Positions 35,311 through 44,954 of a stretch of DNA of 64,000 nt are shown here, piece after piece. The stretch covers positions 1 to 64,000 of the forward strand of contig CAJWBQ010000022.1 of the NCBI GenBank assembly GCA_913020115.1, in the 5' to 3' direction. The notes below the pieces were generated by a model. That model was not told the origin of the DNA. It saw only the letters and a list, made by a program, of their open reading frames with translations, and did no database searches. This DNA comes from an uncultured Cellvibrionales bacterium. GTDB lineage: Bacteria; Pseudomonadota; Gammaproteobacteria; Pseudomonadales; Cellvibrionaceae. Each line of letters opens with the position of its first letter. Within the stretch, counting starts at the first letter, position 1. A program made the position numbers and the translations under genes.

Positions 35311-36918
35311 ATGGTGAACGAACGAACCGCAAGATGGCATAAATACAGTTCAGAGCTTCTAATAGCTTACTTTCTACTGTTCTCCTTTCGAGCGTTTGCA
35401 GGGGAGGCTCTGACCTTTTCTGAGGCAAAGGCTCATTACACCTTTGAGATTATTCAACATATTAGCTGGCCTGAGCGCGGGGAAGAAGAGGCATTCCGAG
35501 TGTTGGTTATTGGCGCTGATTCGGAAGAGCGTTTAGCGTTTGAGCTTGGGCGGCCTAAAACTCTACAAGGTAAATCCGTATATCTCAATTTTATGGCTAC
35601 CACTAGAGGTGACTTTCGCGAGTACACCGTAATTTATATTGCTAAAAATAAACTTAGCTCAATGAGCAAGATTTTTTCGAGAAACCCTCATGCTTTGATT
35701 ATAACTGATGGGAAAACACACATTGCTACGAAGTTAATAAATTTGATTTCTACACGCAATAAAGTCTCCATATCCATACATCGAGATAACCTACTGGCAC
35801 GAGGTTTTAAAGTTTCGGCTGGGCTTCTAGGTATCGGAGGGTCGCGAGAGGACCTTCGGGAGGGACTTAGAGAGAAGGCCATACATCTACAAGAGCTGTC
35901 TAAAAAAATTGAGCTTGAACACAAGGCTTTACAGATTTTAGTTGAACAACTGAAAGAAAAGTCGAGTCACCTTGATGAGGCTAATAAGAAATTGGCTGAT
36001 AATCGGGTGATTATAAAGAATAACGAATATCAACTAGAGGAATTAATTTCTGAAATCAAGCGAACTCGCAAAGAATTCGCCCGCAATCAAGTTGAAATTA
36101 GTAAGCAGAATCTGTCTATGGAAAAGGCTAGATCGGTTCTTCTATTGAAAGAGCAAGAAATTCAGAAGCTTCAAGTTCTGATTGAGCAAAGCCAAGAAGT
36201 GCTAGCGGAGTATCTTTCGAAAATTGATAAGCAAGATAGTACAATATTACAAAAAGACCAAACTATTGATACGCAGAGAATGTTGATGCTCTTAGTTTTT
36301 TTAGGGTCCATAGTGCTTTTTGTGACGATCTACTTTCTATTGAAAATAAATAGGCTCAAGAATCAAGCCAATCAAAAGCTGGAAACGGTAAATTCTAAAC
36401 TCTACGAACTGGCAACCACTGATGGTATGACACAGGTGTTTAACCGGCGGCATTTCCTCGAGATGGCTGAGAGAGAGTTTGTCCGTCAACAACGTCGCGC
36501 CTTGAATTCTGTTGTATTGATGGTGGATATCGACTTTTTTAAACAAGTGAATGACCGTTATGGCCATGCTATGGGCGACGAAACCATTAAAGCTGTGGCT
36601 CGAGTATTGGGAAACAACTTGCGGGAAAGTGATCTCTTGGGGCGTTTAGGAGGCGAAGAATTTTCCCTGATGCTGTCCGATTGTAGTATCGACATGGCCC
36701 GTGAGGTGGCGCAGAGGTTATGTAAGGACGTAGCTGAATTAGAGATTGTGTTTAAAGACTTTAGTGTGCGGGTAACAGTGTCCATTGGCTTGAGTGAAAT
36801 GCGCGCGGAAGACTCCAACCTTGAAGTCGCTTTGCACAGAGCTGATAAGGCTTTGTATCAGGCGAAGGAGGGCGGTCGGAACAGTGTGTCGGTTTATGAC
36901 GAGCTTGTGAATTCTTGA
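35311..36918 (+). CDS. Diguanylate cyclase with YfiR-like periplasmic domain
   Basis: A 535-residue membrane enzyme that would make cyclic di-GMP from GTP. After a signal-anchor-like segment ('LLIAYFLLFSFRAFAGEA'), residues about 35-180 resemble the YfiR/DUF4154 periplasmic sensor ('AHYTFEIIQHISWP', 'VLVIGADSEER', 'SISIHRDNLLARGFKVSA'). A coiled coil covers about 185-325, a membrane segment about 330-348 ('MLLVFLGSIVLFVTIYF'), and a GGDEF domain the C-terminus with active-site GGEEF at 447-451. The inhibitory RxxD site ('RESD') is 438-441, five residues before it. It is monocistronic and 248 bases from the preceding gene; that gap shows nothing I can name. Confidence 0.88.
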   Translation: MVNERTARWHKYSSELLIAYFLLFSFRAFAGEALTFSEAKAHYTFEIIQHISWPERGEEEAFRVLVIGADSEERLAFELGRPKTLQGKSVYLNFMATTRGDFREYTVIYIAKNKLSSMSKIFSRNPHALIITDGKTHIATKLINLISTRNKVSISIHRDNLLARGFKVSAGLLGIGGSREDLREGLREKAIHLQELSKKIELEHKALQILVEQLKEKSSHLDEANKKLADNRVIIKNNEYQLEELISEIKRTRKEFARNQVEISKQNLSMEKARSVLLLKEQEIQKLQVLIEQSQEVLAEYLSKIDKQDSTILQKDQTIDTQRMLMLLVFLGSIVLFVTIYFLLKINRLKNQANQKLETVNSKLYELATTDGMTQVFNRRHFLEMAEREFVRQQRRALNSVVLMVDIDFFKQVNDRYGHAMGDETIKAVARVLGNNLRESDLLGRLGGEEFSLMLSDCSIDMAREVAQRLCKDVAELEIVFKDFSVRVTVSIGLSEMRAEDSNLEVALHRADKALYQAKEGGRNSVSVYDELVNS

Positions 36919-36952
36919 TTTCCACTCTGAAGACACAGGTGTAAAGATCACT

Positions 36953-37966
36953 TCAGGTGACGGGTTCTTTTTTGGTGATGTACGCTCGAGGGGTGACACC
37001 TGTCCAGCGTTTAAATGCGCGAAAGAATGAGGTGGGTTCTGAAAATCCAGCTCTCTCAGCCACTTGCTCGATACTCAAATTCCCCTTTCCTAAATTGAAA
37101 ATAGCGCCATCTCTGCGAATATCGTCTTTAATCTGTTGATAGGAGCTACCTTCTTCTCTAAGGCGCCGCCGAAGAGTGGCGGTGGTTAAATTGAGCCGCT
37201 CTGCAATACTGTCAAACTCCGGGAAATCGGCGTTCATGTTTTCTTTTATCTGGCGCTTTATTTTAATTACCCAGCTGTTTTCAGAGCTGGATATGCCCAT
37301 CAAGCGACGGGGTGGGGACTCCAAAAAGGTCTCTAGTGACTGTTCATTTTGACGATTGGGCATGGTCAAGTAGTTGCTGCTGAAATTTAGGCTATTGGCA
37401 GCTTGGTCAAATTTCACCGGTGTTTTGAAGAGAAAGTGGTATTCATCCACTGAGTCTGGGCGAGGGTGTGTAAAGCTGACTGATTGTAATATAAGCGGCT
37501 GGTCTATTACCCAGCTAGACAAACGATGCACAATACTGAGCATAATAAAGGGCAGAAAATTCTCTGGGTCAACGGTGCCATGCCCCGTATTGAGCACGTA
37601 TTGTGCTTCCTCTCCTTCAATGTGCACAGATAGATCGACCGAATCGGTCACTAAACCATAAAATTTGATGCCTCGCTCCAAAAACTGCTGCAAGTTTGGG
37701 CAGCTGATACAGGCGTAACACATCATTTCAAAGGTGCCCGGTTTACAGGGGGTGTTCATAAATCCCAAGTATTCGTCTTGCAAGGCCTCCGTTAGCGACT
37801 GACTGAACTGGACATATTGAGCGGCCGGCACTCTAGCCTTGTTATTGCCCAGCAGTTCAGCAGAGATATCGGCTTTGCGTAACAGGTTTTCGCCGTCTAC
37901 ACCGCGGTGCTTGGCGGCCCCCAGCAGGGCGTGAATGTAGCGAATGGGAATGGTGGTAATTTCCAT
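36953..37966 (-). CDS. AraC-family regulator (arabinose-binding-like N-terminus)
   Basis: A 337-residue regulator. The N-terminal ligand domain (about 1-180) has 'PGTFEMMCYACISCPNL'; the C-terminal double HTH has 'SIAERLNLTTATLRRRL' and 'SIEQVAERAGFSEPTSFF' with the end motif 'RAFKRWTGVTPRAY'. A GTG at 38026 opens the frame, but the ATG at 37966 begins the typical domain start 'ITTIPIRYIHALLG'. It is divergent from the acyl-CoA dehydrogenase operon at 38167 and is its likely activator. It belongs to the same subfamily as the regulators at 56885 and 57938. Confidence 0.88.
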   Translation of the reverse strand: MEITTIPIRYIHALLGAAKHRGVDGENLLRKADISAELLGNNKARVPAAQYVQFSQSLTEALQDEYLGFMNTPCKPGTFEMMCYACISCPNLQQFLERGIKFYGLVTDSVDLSVHIEGEEAQYVLNTGHGTVDPENFLPFIMLSIVHRLSSWVIDQPLILQSVSFTHPRPDSVDEYHFLFKTPVKFDQAANSLNFSSNYLTMPNRQNEQSLETFLESPPRRLMGISSSENSWVIKIKRQIKENMNADFPEFDSIAERLNLTTATLRRRLREEGSSYQQIKDDIRRDGAIFNLGKGNLSIEQVAERAGFSEPTSFFRAFKRWTGVTPRAYITKKEPVT

Positions 37967-38132
37967 AGTGTTAAAGCTGTGGCCCGTGAATGCTGGAGAA
38001 TTACCTACAATAACACGATTTAGCACCTGGATATGCTGCCAAACTCAGTATTGATCTCTGAGAAGAGTGGTAAATTGAGATAGAAAACAAGCAGCTTCGG
38101 GTCAGTGTTTGCAGGCCTTTGGTTATTTCATA

Positions 38133-38142
38133 ATGAGCTCAT
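38133..38142. promoter_or_regulatory. ATGAGCTCAT palindrome upstream of the acyl-CoA dehydrogenase
   Basis: A perfect 10-base palindrome lies 25 bases before the start of the acyl-CoA dehydrogenase gene in the 200-base divergent region with the AraC gene. It may be an operator, but a 10-base palindrome alone is weak evidence. Confidence 0.25.
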
Positions 38143-38166
38143 CATTTCAATAATAAAGGATTCATT

Positions 38167-39342
38167 ATGGCCTTAGATTTTGACAGTGCCGCCCTGTACA
38201 ACGAGAAGCTGGGCCCTGAACATCATAGTTGGCGCGAGCACCTGCGGAAATTTCTGGCTGTAGAGGTTGAGCCCTTTATGGACGACTGGGATGAAAGCGG
38301 CAAAATACCGGATGAAATGTGGAAAAAGGCCGCCGATTTTGGCCTGCTGCAATTGGGCTACCCGGAAGAGTTCGGAGGTATTTCAGAGGGAATTGATCAG
38401 CACTATCTCAATATCTTGAGTGAAGAGCTGGGGCGCATTGGTTCGGCAGGTGGCATCGCCAGCACTCTGCTAGTTCACGGCATTGGCCTGCCCCCGGTAG
38501 TGAACTTTTCGCCGCAAGCCATTAAAGAGCAGGTAGTGCCTGCAGTGTTGGCGGGCGAAAAACGTATCTCACTGGGTATCACCGAACCCTCCGGTGGCTC
38601 AGACGTCGCAAATCTGACGACCACGGCTCGACGGGAAGGTGATTTTTACATTGTTAATGGCAGTAAAACCTTTATTTCAGGTGGTATGGGTGCCGATTGG
38701 ATCAGCACGGCCGTGCGCACCGGTGGTGAAGGCGGAGGGGGAATTTCAATGCTGCTGATCCCCACCCACCTAGAAGGTGTGTCGCGGACGCCACTGGATA
38801 AAAAGCAAGGCTGGTGGTGTTCCGATACGGCGACCATTTATTTTGACGACGTGAAAGTGCCTGTAGACCACCTCATTGGTGAAGAGGGACACGGCTTTTT
38901 GGTGATACTGAACAATTTCAACAACGAGCGTTTGGCGATGATCGTCAATATGGAAGCCTGTGCTCGCTGTTGTTTAGCCGAGGCGGTGTCTTGGGCTGAA
39001 CAGCGTATGACATTTGGAAAACCGCTTTCGAAGCACCAGGTGATTCGCCACAAAATCACCCAGATGAAACAGAGAATCAATGCCACTCAAGCTTACACCC
39101 AACACGTGACGCAAGCGGTTATAGAGGGGCGCTCCAACTTTGGTGATTTGGCCTTGTTGAAAGTTCAAGCCAGCGAAACCATGGAATTTTGTGCTCGTGA
39201 GGCGAGCCAAATTCTGGGCGGCGCATGTTATCTGCGAGGCAATAAGGTTGAACGCATTTACCGTGAGGTAAGAGTGAATGCTATTGGTGGAGGCTCGGAG
39301 GAAATTATGCGGGACTTAGCAGCGGGGCAATATGGATTATAA
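38167..39342 (+). CDS. Acyl-CoA dehydrogenase
   Basis: A 391-residue FAD enzyme that introduces the alpha,beta double bond into an acyl-CoA. Seen: 'YPEEFGGISEGID', the FAD/substrate loop 'LGITEPSGGSDVANL', 'FYIVNGSKTFISGG', 'MTFGKPLSKHQVIRHKI' and the C-terminal 'AIGGGSEEIMRDLA', where the catalytic Glu normally lies. The ATG has AAGGA 8 bases upstream. It leads an operon with acyl-CoA ligase (11-base overlap), Baeyer-Villiger monooxygenase and a thiolase-like/crotonase fusion. The chain length or branching preference cannot be read from sequence. Confidence 0.92.
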   Translation: MALDFDSAALYNEKLGPEHHSWREHLRKFLAVEVEPFMDDWDESGKIPDEMWKKAADFGLLQLGYPEEFGGISEGIDQHYLNILSEELGRIGSAGGIASTLLVHGIGLPPVVNFSPQAIKEQVVPAVLAGEKRISLGITEPSGGSDVANLTTTARREGDFYIVNGSKTFISGGMGADWISTAVRTGGEGGGGISMLLIPTHLEGVSRTPLDKKQGWWCSDTATIYFDDVKVPVDHLIGEEGHGFLVILNNFNNERLAMIVNMEACARCCLAEAVSWAEQRMTFGKPLSKHQVIRHKITQMKQRINATQAYTQHVTQAVIEGRSNFGDLALLKVQASETMEFCAREASQILGGACYLRGNKVERIYREVRVNAIGGGSEEIMRDLAAGQYGL

Positions 39343-41059
39343 TCGGCTCGACACGGACAACACGGCAGCAGAAGTTTACGATTCGGCATTGTATGATTCG
39401 TATTTATCTCCCTTAGAGGCATTCTATCAGCGGGAACAAAAGCAAGCGGATGAAATTGCTTTTGTTCAGCCTTATCCCACGGGTCGAGTTGAGGAAATTA
39501 CCTGGGCTCAAGCGGGCGAGCAGGTTCGCAGCATGGCCGCCTATCTCAGTACATTGAAGCTAGCGCCAGGCAGTCGAGTAGCCATATTATCCAACAATTG
39601 CGCACACTGGATTATGGCCGACTTAGCAATTTGGATGGCCGGCTTTGTGGGTGTGCCGCTGTATCCCGTGCTCACCGCTGCGTCAATTCAACCCATTCTA
39701 GAACACAGTGAATGCCAAGCCATTTTCATTGGCAAGCTTGCCGACTGGCCCGCGATGGAAGCGGGTGTGCCTGAGACTCTGCACCGTATCTCCCTAGCGA
39801 TCTGCCCCCCTGAAGTAAAAAATGCTAAACCTTGGCAGGACGTTATGACAGAAATGCCGGCGCTAACACAAAGCCCTGTAATGCCCATGGAAGCGCTTGC
39901 GACCATTATCTACACCTCAGGCACTACCGGCATGCCAAAGGGAGTGATGCATTCATTTCGCAACCTAGCGGCGGTGGGTGAGTTAACGGGTCGCATGTAT
40001 GAATCAGGGTCGCAAGATCGCATGTTGTCGTATTTGCCTTTGGCACACTGCGCTGAGCGAGCGGCAGTACAAACCAACCAACTCTATCGTGGCTTTCGTG
40101 TTTACTTCGCCAATTCACTCGAGACCTTTGGTGAAGATTTACAGCGCGCAAGGCCGACCTTATTTTTCGCGGTGCCTAGAATTTGGCTAAAGTTGCAGCA
40201 GCGAGTGTTGGAAAAAATTCCCGCGAAAAAACTAGACCTATTATTGCGCCTGCCGCTGATCTCACGCTTCATTCGCAAAAAGCTCACCGGGGCACTGGGA
40301 ATGGACCAATTGAACATAGCCATCAGTGGGGCGGCGCCGCTGTCTACTCACCTGATCGATTGGTATGGTCGCTTGGGTATCACAATCCTCGAAGGTTATG
40401 CCATGAGTGAAAACTTTGCCTACTCCCACGCGAGTAAGCAGGGTGAGGGCCGTATCGGCTACGTAGGCAGTACTAATCCCCATGTGGTGTGCAAAATCGC
40501 AGACAGCGGAGAAATTTTGGTTAAATCGCCCACGAATATGACGGGTTATTACAAGGAGCCGGAGCTCTCAGCTGAAGCAATTGACCCAGACGGGTTTTTG
40601 CATACAGGTGACAAAGGTGAAATTGATTCTGAAGGTCGCTTGAAAATTACCGGGCGCATTAAAGACATCTTTAAAACCAGCAAAGGCAAATATGTCGCGC
40701 CTGCGCCCATTGAAGATAAATTCATGAAGAGCGTGGCAATTGAACAGGTGTGTGTAGCAGGGTCTGACTTGCCGCAACCACTGGCCTTGGTGACCCTGAC
40801 AGAATCTGCGCAAAATTCTCGACTTGTTGAACTTTCCAAAGAAGAATTAAACCAAGAAATGGCAAGCTTATTGACGGAAGTGAATGCAACTCTCGACAAG
40901 CATGAGCGGATGACGGCGCTAGTGATACTGACCGACACTTGGTCAGTTGAGAATAATATGATGACCCCCACATTAAAAATTAAACGCGCCGAAGTGGAGA
41001 GCGCTTACCAAGCATCATTTGATCAATGGTCAGTGGCTGGAGGCGTAGTGTGGGCATAG
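39332..41059 (+). CDS. AMP-forming acyl-CoA synthetase
   Basis: A 575-residue adenylate-forming ligase that activates a carboxylic acid to its CoA ester with ATP. Seen: the P-loop-like 'IIYTSGTTGMPKGVMHSF' near residue 191, 'EGYAMSENFAYSH', 'FLHTGDKGEIDSEGRLKI' and 'GRIKDIFKTSKGKYVAP', all core motifs of the long-chain class. The start overlaps the end of the dehydrogenase by 11 bases. The substrate is likely a long or hydrophobic acid. Its own stop lies inside the next gene's beginning, so the whole unit is translationally linked. Confidence 0.92.
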   Translation: MDYNRLDTDNTAAEVYDSALYDSYLSPLEAFYQREQKQADEIAFVQPYPTGRVEEITWAQAGEQVRSMAAYLSTLKLAPGSRVAILSNNCAHWIMADLAIWMAGFVGVPLYPVLTAASIQPILEHSECQAIFIGKLADWPAMEAGVPETLHRISLAICPPEVKNAKPWQDVMTEMPALTQSPVMPMEALATIIYTSGTTGMPKGVMHSFRNLAAVGELTGRMYESGSQDRMLSYLPLAHCAERAAVQTNQLYRGFRVYFANSLETFGEDLQRARPTLFFAVPRIWLKLQQRVLEKIPAKKLDLLLRLPLISRFIRKKLTGALGMDQLNIAISGAAPLSTHLIDWYGRLGITILEGYAMSENFAYSHASKQGEGRIGYVGSTNPHVVCKIADSGEILVKSPTNMTGYYKEPELSAEAIDPDGFLHTGDKGEIDSEGRLKITGRIKDIFKTSKGKYVAPAPIEDKFMKSVAIEQVCVAGSDLPQPLALVTLTESAQNSRLVELSKEELNQEMASLLTEVNATLDKHERMTALVILTDTWSVENNMMTPTLKIKRAEVESAYQASFDQWSVAGGVVWA

Positions 41060-42549
41060 AGGAGAATGGCGCCGCACTTCGCTCTCCTTCGGTGGTGGTG
41101 ATTGGTGCGGGCATGACCGGAATATTGATGGTTATACGCCTGCGGCAGGCAGGTATTAAGGACATTACTATTCTTGAAAAAAAGACAGATTTAGGCGGTA
41201 CTTGGCGAGAAAATATATACCCCGGTGTTGCCTGTGATATTCCGGCGCACATGTACACCTATTCTTTTGAACCAAACCCTGATTGGTCACATCGCTTTGC
41301 CGGCGGCGAAGAAATTCAGCAATATTTTCAGCGTACTAGTGCGAAATATGGCGTTACTGACAGTATTCATTTTAATGAATCGGCGATTTCTAGTGTCTAT
41401 GACAATGGGCGCTGGACCGTGGAAACCAGCTTGGGCAACACTCACAAAGTAGATTTTGTGATCAATTGTACAGGCATCTTGCATCACCCTGTATTACCAA
41501 AAATAAAAGGCCTAGGCAGTTTTGAGGGGGAAGCGTTTCACACCGCTCAATGGCGTTCAGACTTGAGTCTTGAGGGTAAAAAGGTCGGTGTGATTGGCAC
41601 GGGTTCAACGGCCACGCAGCTCATTCCAGAAGTGGCTAAAGAGGCGAATAAGCTGTCGGTGTTTCAACGTACCGCCCAGTGGGTTGCCCCAGTGCCTAAC
41701 AAACCGTTTTCCAACTGGAATAAACGTTTTTTTCGGAGTAATTTTTGGGCCATTAAACTCTTAGTAAATGCCTACTCTTTTGGCCTAAAGCATATTTTCA
41801 CTAAAGGCGTCAGCGGCCACAAAATTCCGCACACTTTCTTGTCGGTGCTGTGCAAACTAAATTTACGCTTCAGCGTAAAAGATCCAGACTTGCGCAAACG
41901 CCTGCGGCCAGATTATCAGGTGGGTTGTAAAAGACTCATTATAAATACCACCTTTTATCCCGCCATTCAGCGCGACAATGTGGACTTGGTCACAGAGGGT
42001 ATTCAAGAAATCACACCAAGAGGAGTGATCACTACAGACGGCAAAGAACACGTTTTAGACGTCTTGATTTTGTCTACGGGTTTCGACCCTTTCGCCTTTA
42101 TGCGGCCTATGGCCGTGACCGGCCTCAATGGGCTCGACATCAACGAGGCCTGGCGGGACAAAGTTCAGAGCTACCGCTCAGTGGTGATTCCCAACTTCCC
42201 CAACTTCTTTTTAATGCTGGGCCCAAACACGCCCATTGGTAATTACTCTGTGATTGCGATGAGCGAAGTGCAGGCCGATTACATTTTAAAATTAATCGCT
42301 CAGTGGCAAGCTCGGGACTTTGATGCGCTGGACGTTAAGCCTGAAGCCTTTATCAGTTTCAATCAGTCAATGAAGGAGGGGATGAAAGGTACCGCTTGGA
42401 CATCAGGTTGCCAGAGTTGGTATCTGGACGCCGACGGTGATCCAGTGGTGTGGCCCTACACCTGGGATCGCTGGGTCAGCGAGATGAAGGCACCGAGTAT
42501 GGAAGACTTTATTCCCCTGTATTGCGAAACGCCTGCGGGCCAATCCTAA
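41050..42549 (+). CDS. Baeyer-Villiger-type flavin monooxygenase
   Basis: A 499-residue FAD/NADPH monooxygenase that would insert oxygen next to a ketone, giving an ester or lactone. Two dinucleotide-binding loops are seen, 'VVVIGAGMTGILMV' near residue 17 and 'KVGVIGTGSTATQLI' near 180, with the Baeyer-Villiger fingerprint 'FEGEAFHTAQW' between them (about 158-168); the residue after W is Arg instead of Pro or Asp. 'LGGTWRENIYPGVACDIP' is also typical. GTG 41050 is chosen because GGAGG at 41039-41043 is 6 bases upstream; the start lies inside the ligase gene (10-base overlap). Context points to a cyclic ketone such as a steroid or ionone. Confidence 0.9.
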   Translation: MGIEENGAALRSPSVVVIGAGMTGILMVIRLRQAGIKDITILEKKTDLGGTWRENIYPGVACDIPAHMYTYSFEPNPDWSHRFAGGEEIQQYFQRTSAKYGVTDSIHFNESAISSVYDNGRWTVETSLGNTHKVDFVINCTGILHHPVLPKIKGLGSFEGEAFHTAQWRSDLSLEGKKVGVIGTGSTATQLIPEVAKEANKLSVFQRTAQWVAPVPNKPFSNWNKRFFRSNFWAIKLLVNAYSFGLKHIFTKGVSGHKIPHTFLSVLCKLNLRFSVKDPDLRKRLRPDYQVGCKRLIINTTFYPAIQRDNVDLVTEGIQEITPRGVITTDGKEHVLDVLILSTGFDPFAFMRPMAVTGLNGLDINEAWRDKVQSYRSVVIPNFPNFFLMLGPNTPIGNYSVIAMSEVQADYILKLIAQWQARDFDALDVKPEAFISFNQSMKEGMKGTAWTSGCQSWYLDADGDPVVWPYTWDRWVSEMKAPSMEDFIPLYCETPAGQS

Positions 42550-42571
42550 TTATTTCAAGCAAGGCAAAACC

Positions 42572-44944
42572 ATGAAGGCAGTTGCAGACAATACACCCAT
42601 TTTAGTGGGGGTGGGACAAATTACCCAAGCGAGAAGTGATCGACCCGAAGACTGGTTGAGTCACGCCGACTTGGCCGCCAAGGCGGTCGAATTGGCACTG
42701 AGTGATACACGCTGTGATGTTTCTTTGCGCAAGCATATTGACGCAGTGGCTGGGGTGAGAACCTTTGCCGATTCGTCCCCTGCTCACGTGTGCCCCTTTG
42801 GCACACCCAATAATTTTCCTCGAGCCGTGGCTCAGCGTATCGACGCCAACCCTGACTACACGCTCTACGAAATTCTCGGTGGGCAATCACCGCAAAAGCT
42901 GGTGGGTGAGTTTGCCGAAAAATTGGCAGAGGGCAAGCATCAGTTAGTGCTGTTGACTGGCAGCGAGGTACTCAGCCACATTAAGTCGGCAATGGGCGCG
43001 GGCGCAAAACTCGACTGGACCGAATCCTTAGACGGTCAGTTTGACGATCGTGGTTTAACTGGTGGAGACCCGGTAATAACCCGCATGGAGTATGAGCACA
43101 AGTTAATGTCGCCCATGCAATTTTACGGCATGATTGAAAATGCCCGACGTCACAAGCTCAAGCAAGACGAGCAGACTTATACGGCTAACATGGGCGAGGA
43201 ATTTTCTCAGCTGTCCCAGTTTGCCGCTCAAAATCCATACTCGGTAGACCAGACAGCCTACAGCGCTGAGGCACTGATTGAGGTGAGCGATAAAAACCCC
43301 ATGATTGTCTCGCCTTACCCCAAAAAGCTCATCGCCAAAGACGGCGTAAATCAAGCGGCAGCACTTTTGCTGACAACAGTTGGCAAAGCCATTGAGTTTG
43401 GTATTGATGAGAGTCAGTGGGTTTATCTTCACGCATACACCGACCTTAAAGAGCGAGTGTTACTGGATCGGGAGCATCTGGGTGAATCTGAGGCCATGGA
43501 CCTCTCTCTCACCGAGACTTTAAAAAAAGCACAGATCAGTGTTGATGATATCCAATATTTTGATATTTACAGCTGTTTCCCTGTGGTGGTGTCGAACGCT
43601 CGAGAGATCTTGGGGATACAGCAAGATGACCCGCGCCCTCTAACCATTACTGGTGGTTTGGCATTTTTTGGCGGAGCAGGGAACAATTACAGCATGCACG
43701 CTATCGCCAGCATGGTGGAAGCCTTGCGCTCCAAACCCGGCAGCTATGGTCTGATTTATGCCAATGGTGGTGTTATGTCTAAGCACTCAGCGGGTGTCTA
43801 TTCCACGACGCCTCCCGTGGACGCTTGGGCCGCCTGCAACAGCCGCGAGCTTCAAGAGAAACTCAACGCTCGGCCTGTTCCCGGAGTTGATTATGCGCCC
43901 CAAGGAGAGGCCGAAATCGAAACCTTCACCATCAACTATCTTGGTGGTAATCCATTTAGCGCCGCCATTGTTGCGCGCATGAGAGAGAGCGGCCAGCGTT
44001 GTTTTGCCTTAAGCGACATTCGAGACCCGGAAACTTTTAATTCCTTTACGGAGCTAGATCCACTGGGACGAATCGTTTATATCGCAAAAAACCCCAAAGG
44101 CAATCAGTTTGCCTTTAGCGCAGCACATTTGAGGTCCATCACACCTGTGCCCGTCGACACCTTTCAAGATGAATACGAATATTGTGAAGTTGAACAGCGG
44201 GGCCGCATACTCATTGTCACTATCAATCGTCCTGAAGTTCGCAACGCTTTAAACCCTATGGCAAATGACGAGCTTGAAGGTATTTTTAACGCTTACGAAA
44301 AAGATAGTGAGCTTTGGGTGGCCATATTGACGGGTAAAGGCGAGGCCTGTTTCTCCGCGGGCAACGACTTAAAATACATGGCTATGGGTGGGGAAATGTG
44401 GGTGCCGGAAACAGGCTTTGCCGGCTTGACCCATCGCGCGAACAGAACCAAACCTATTATTGCCGCCGTGAACGGTTCGGCGATGGGCGGCGGCTTAGAG
44501 ATCGCAATGGCCTGTGATCTAATTATTGCGGCCGAGCACGCTACTTTTGCCTTGCCCGAAGTAAAAGTGGGCTTGATTGCCGCAGCCGGAGGGATTCAAC
44601 GACTGCCGCGCTTGATTGGCGATAAACCGGCGATGCAGATGATGTTGACCGGCGAGGCGATTGACGCCAGCAAGGCTGAGCGATTGGGTTTGATCAATGA
44701 ACAGGTACCGCTTGATCAACTAATGACGCGGGCCATAGCAATGGCTGAACAAATATGTATGGCTTCGCCCTCGTCGGTTCGCTGTACGCTCGATCTTCAC
44801 AATCAGTCTTCTCAATACAGCAATGTGGATGAGGCCATTGCGAGACCCTACAACGTTTTTGATAAATTATTAAACAGCGAGGATTTCTTTGAGGGGCCGA
44901 AGGCCTTTGCAATGAAGCGTACACCGAGGTGGACGGGAAAATAG
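42572..44944 (+). CDS. Fusion of thiolase-like protein and enoyl-CoA hydratase
   Basis: A 790-residue two-enzyme fusion. Residues 1 to about 530 resemble acetyl-CoA acetyltransferases of the SCP2-thiolase-like class with an extra OB-type region ('TFTINYLGGNPFSAAIVAR'). The nucleophile region reads 'ILGGQSPQKLVGEF', with no Cys, and the His loop is 'FFGGAGNNYSMHAIASM', so it may not be a classical thiolase. From about residue 535 a complete crotonase follows: oxyanion segments 'CFSAGNDLKYMAMGG' and 'GSAMGGGLEIAMACD', and 'ALPEVKVGLIAAAGG', with both catalytic Glu present. I see no stop or frameshift between the halves. It ends the operon that contains the Baeyer-Villiger enzyme. A long hairpin follows. 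Confidence 0.87.
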   Translation: MKAVADNTPILVGVGQITQARSDRPEDWLSHADLAAKAVELALSDTRCDVSLRKHIDAVAGVRTFADSSPAHVCPFGTPNNFPRAVAQRIDANPDYTLYEILGGQSPQKLVGEFAEKLAEGKHQLVLLTGSEVLSHIKSAMGAGAKLDWTESLDGQFDDRGLTGGDPVITRMEYEHKLMSPMQFYGMIENARRHKLKQDEQTYTANMGEEFSQLSQFAAQNPYSVDQTAYSAEALIEVSDKNPMIVSPYPKKLIAKDGVNQAAALLLTTVGKAIEFGIDESQWVYLHAYTDLKERVLLDREHLGESEAMDLSLTETLKKAQISVDDIQYFDIYSCFPVVVSNAREILGIQQDDPRPLTITGGLAFFGGAGNNYSMHAIASMVEALRSKPGSYGLIYANGGVMSKHSAGVYSTTPPVDAWAACNSRELQEKLNARPVPGVDYAPQGEAEIETFTINYLGGNPFSAAIVARMRESGQRCFALSDIRDPETFNSFTELDPLGRIVYIAKNPKGNQFAFSAAHLRSITPVPVDTFQDEYEYCEVEQRGRILIVTINRPEVRNALNPMANDELEGIFNAYEKDSELWVAILTGKGEACFSAGNDLKYMAMGGEMWVPETGFAGLTHRANRTKPIIAAVNGSAMGGGLEIAMACDLIIAAEHATFALPEVKVGLIAAAGGIQRLPRLIGDKPAMQMMLTGEAIDASKAERLGLINEQVPLDQLMTRAIAMAEQICMASPSSVRCTLDLHNQSSQYSNVDEAIARPYNVFDKLLNSEDFFEGPKAFAMKRTPRWTGK

Positions 44945-44954
44945 TGGGATTTTT

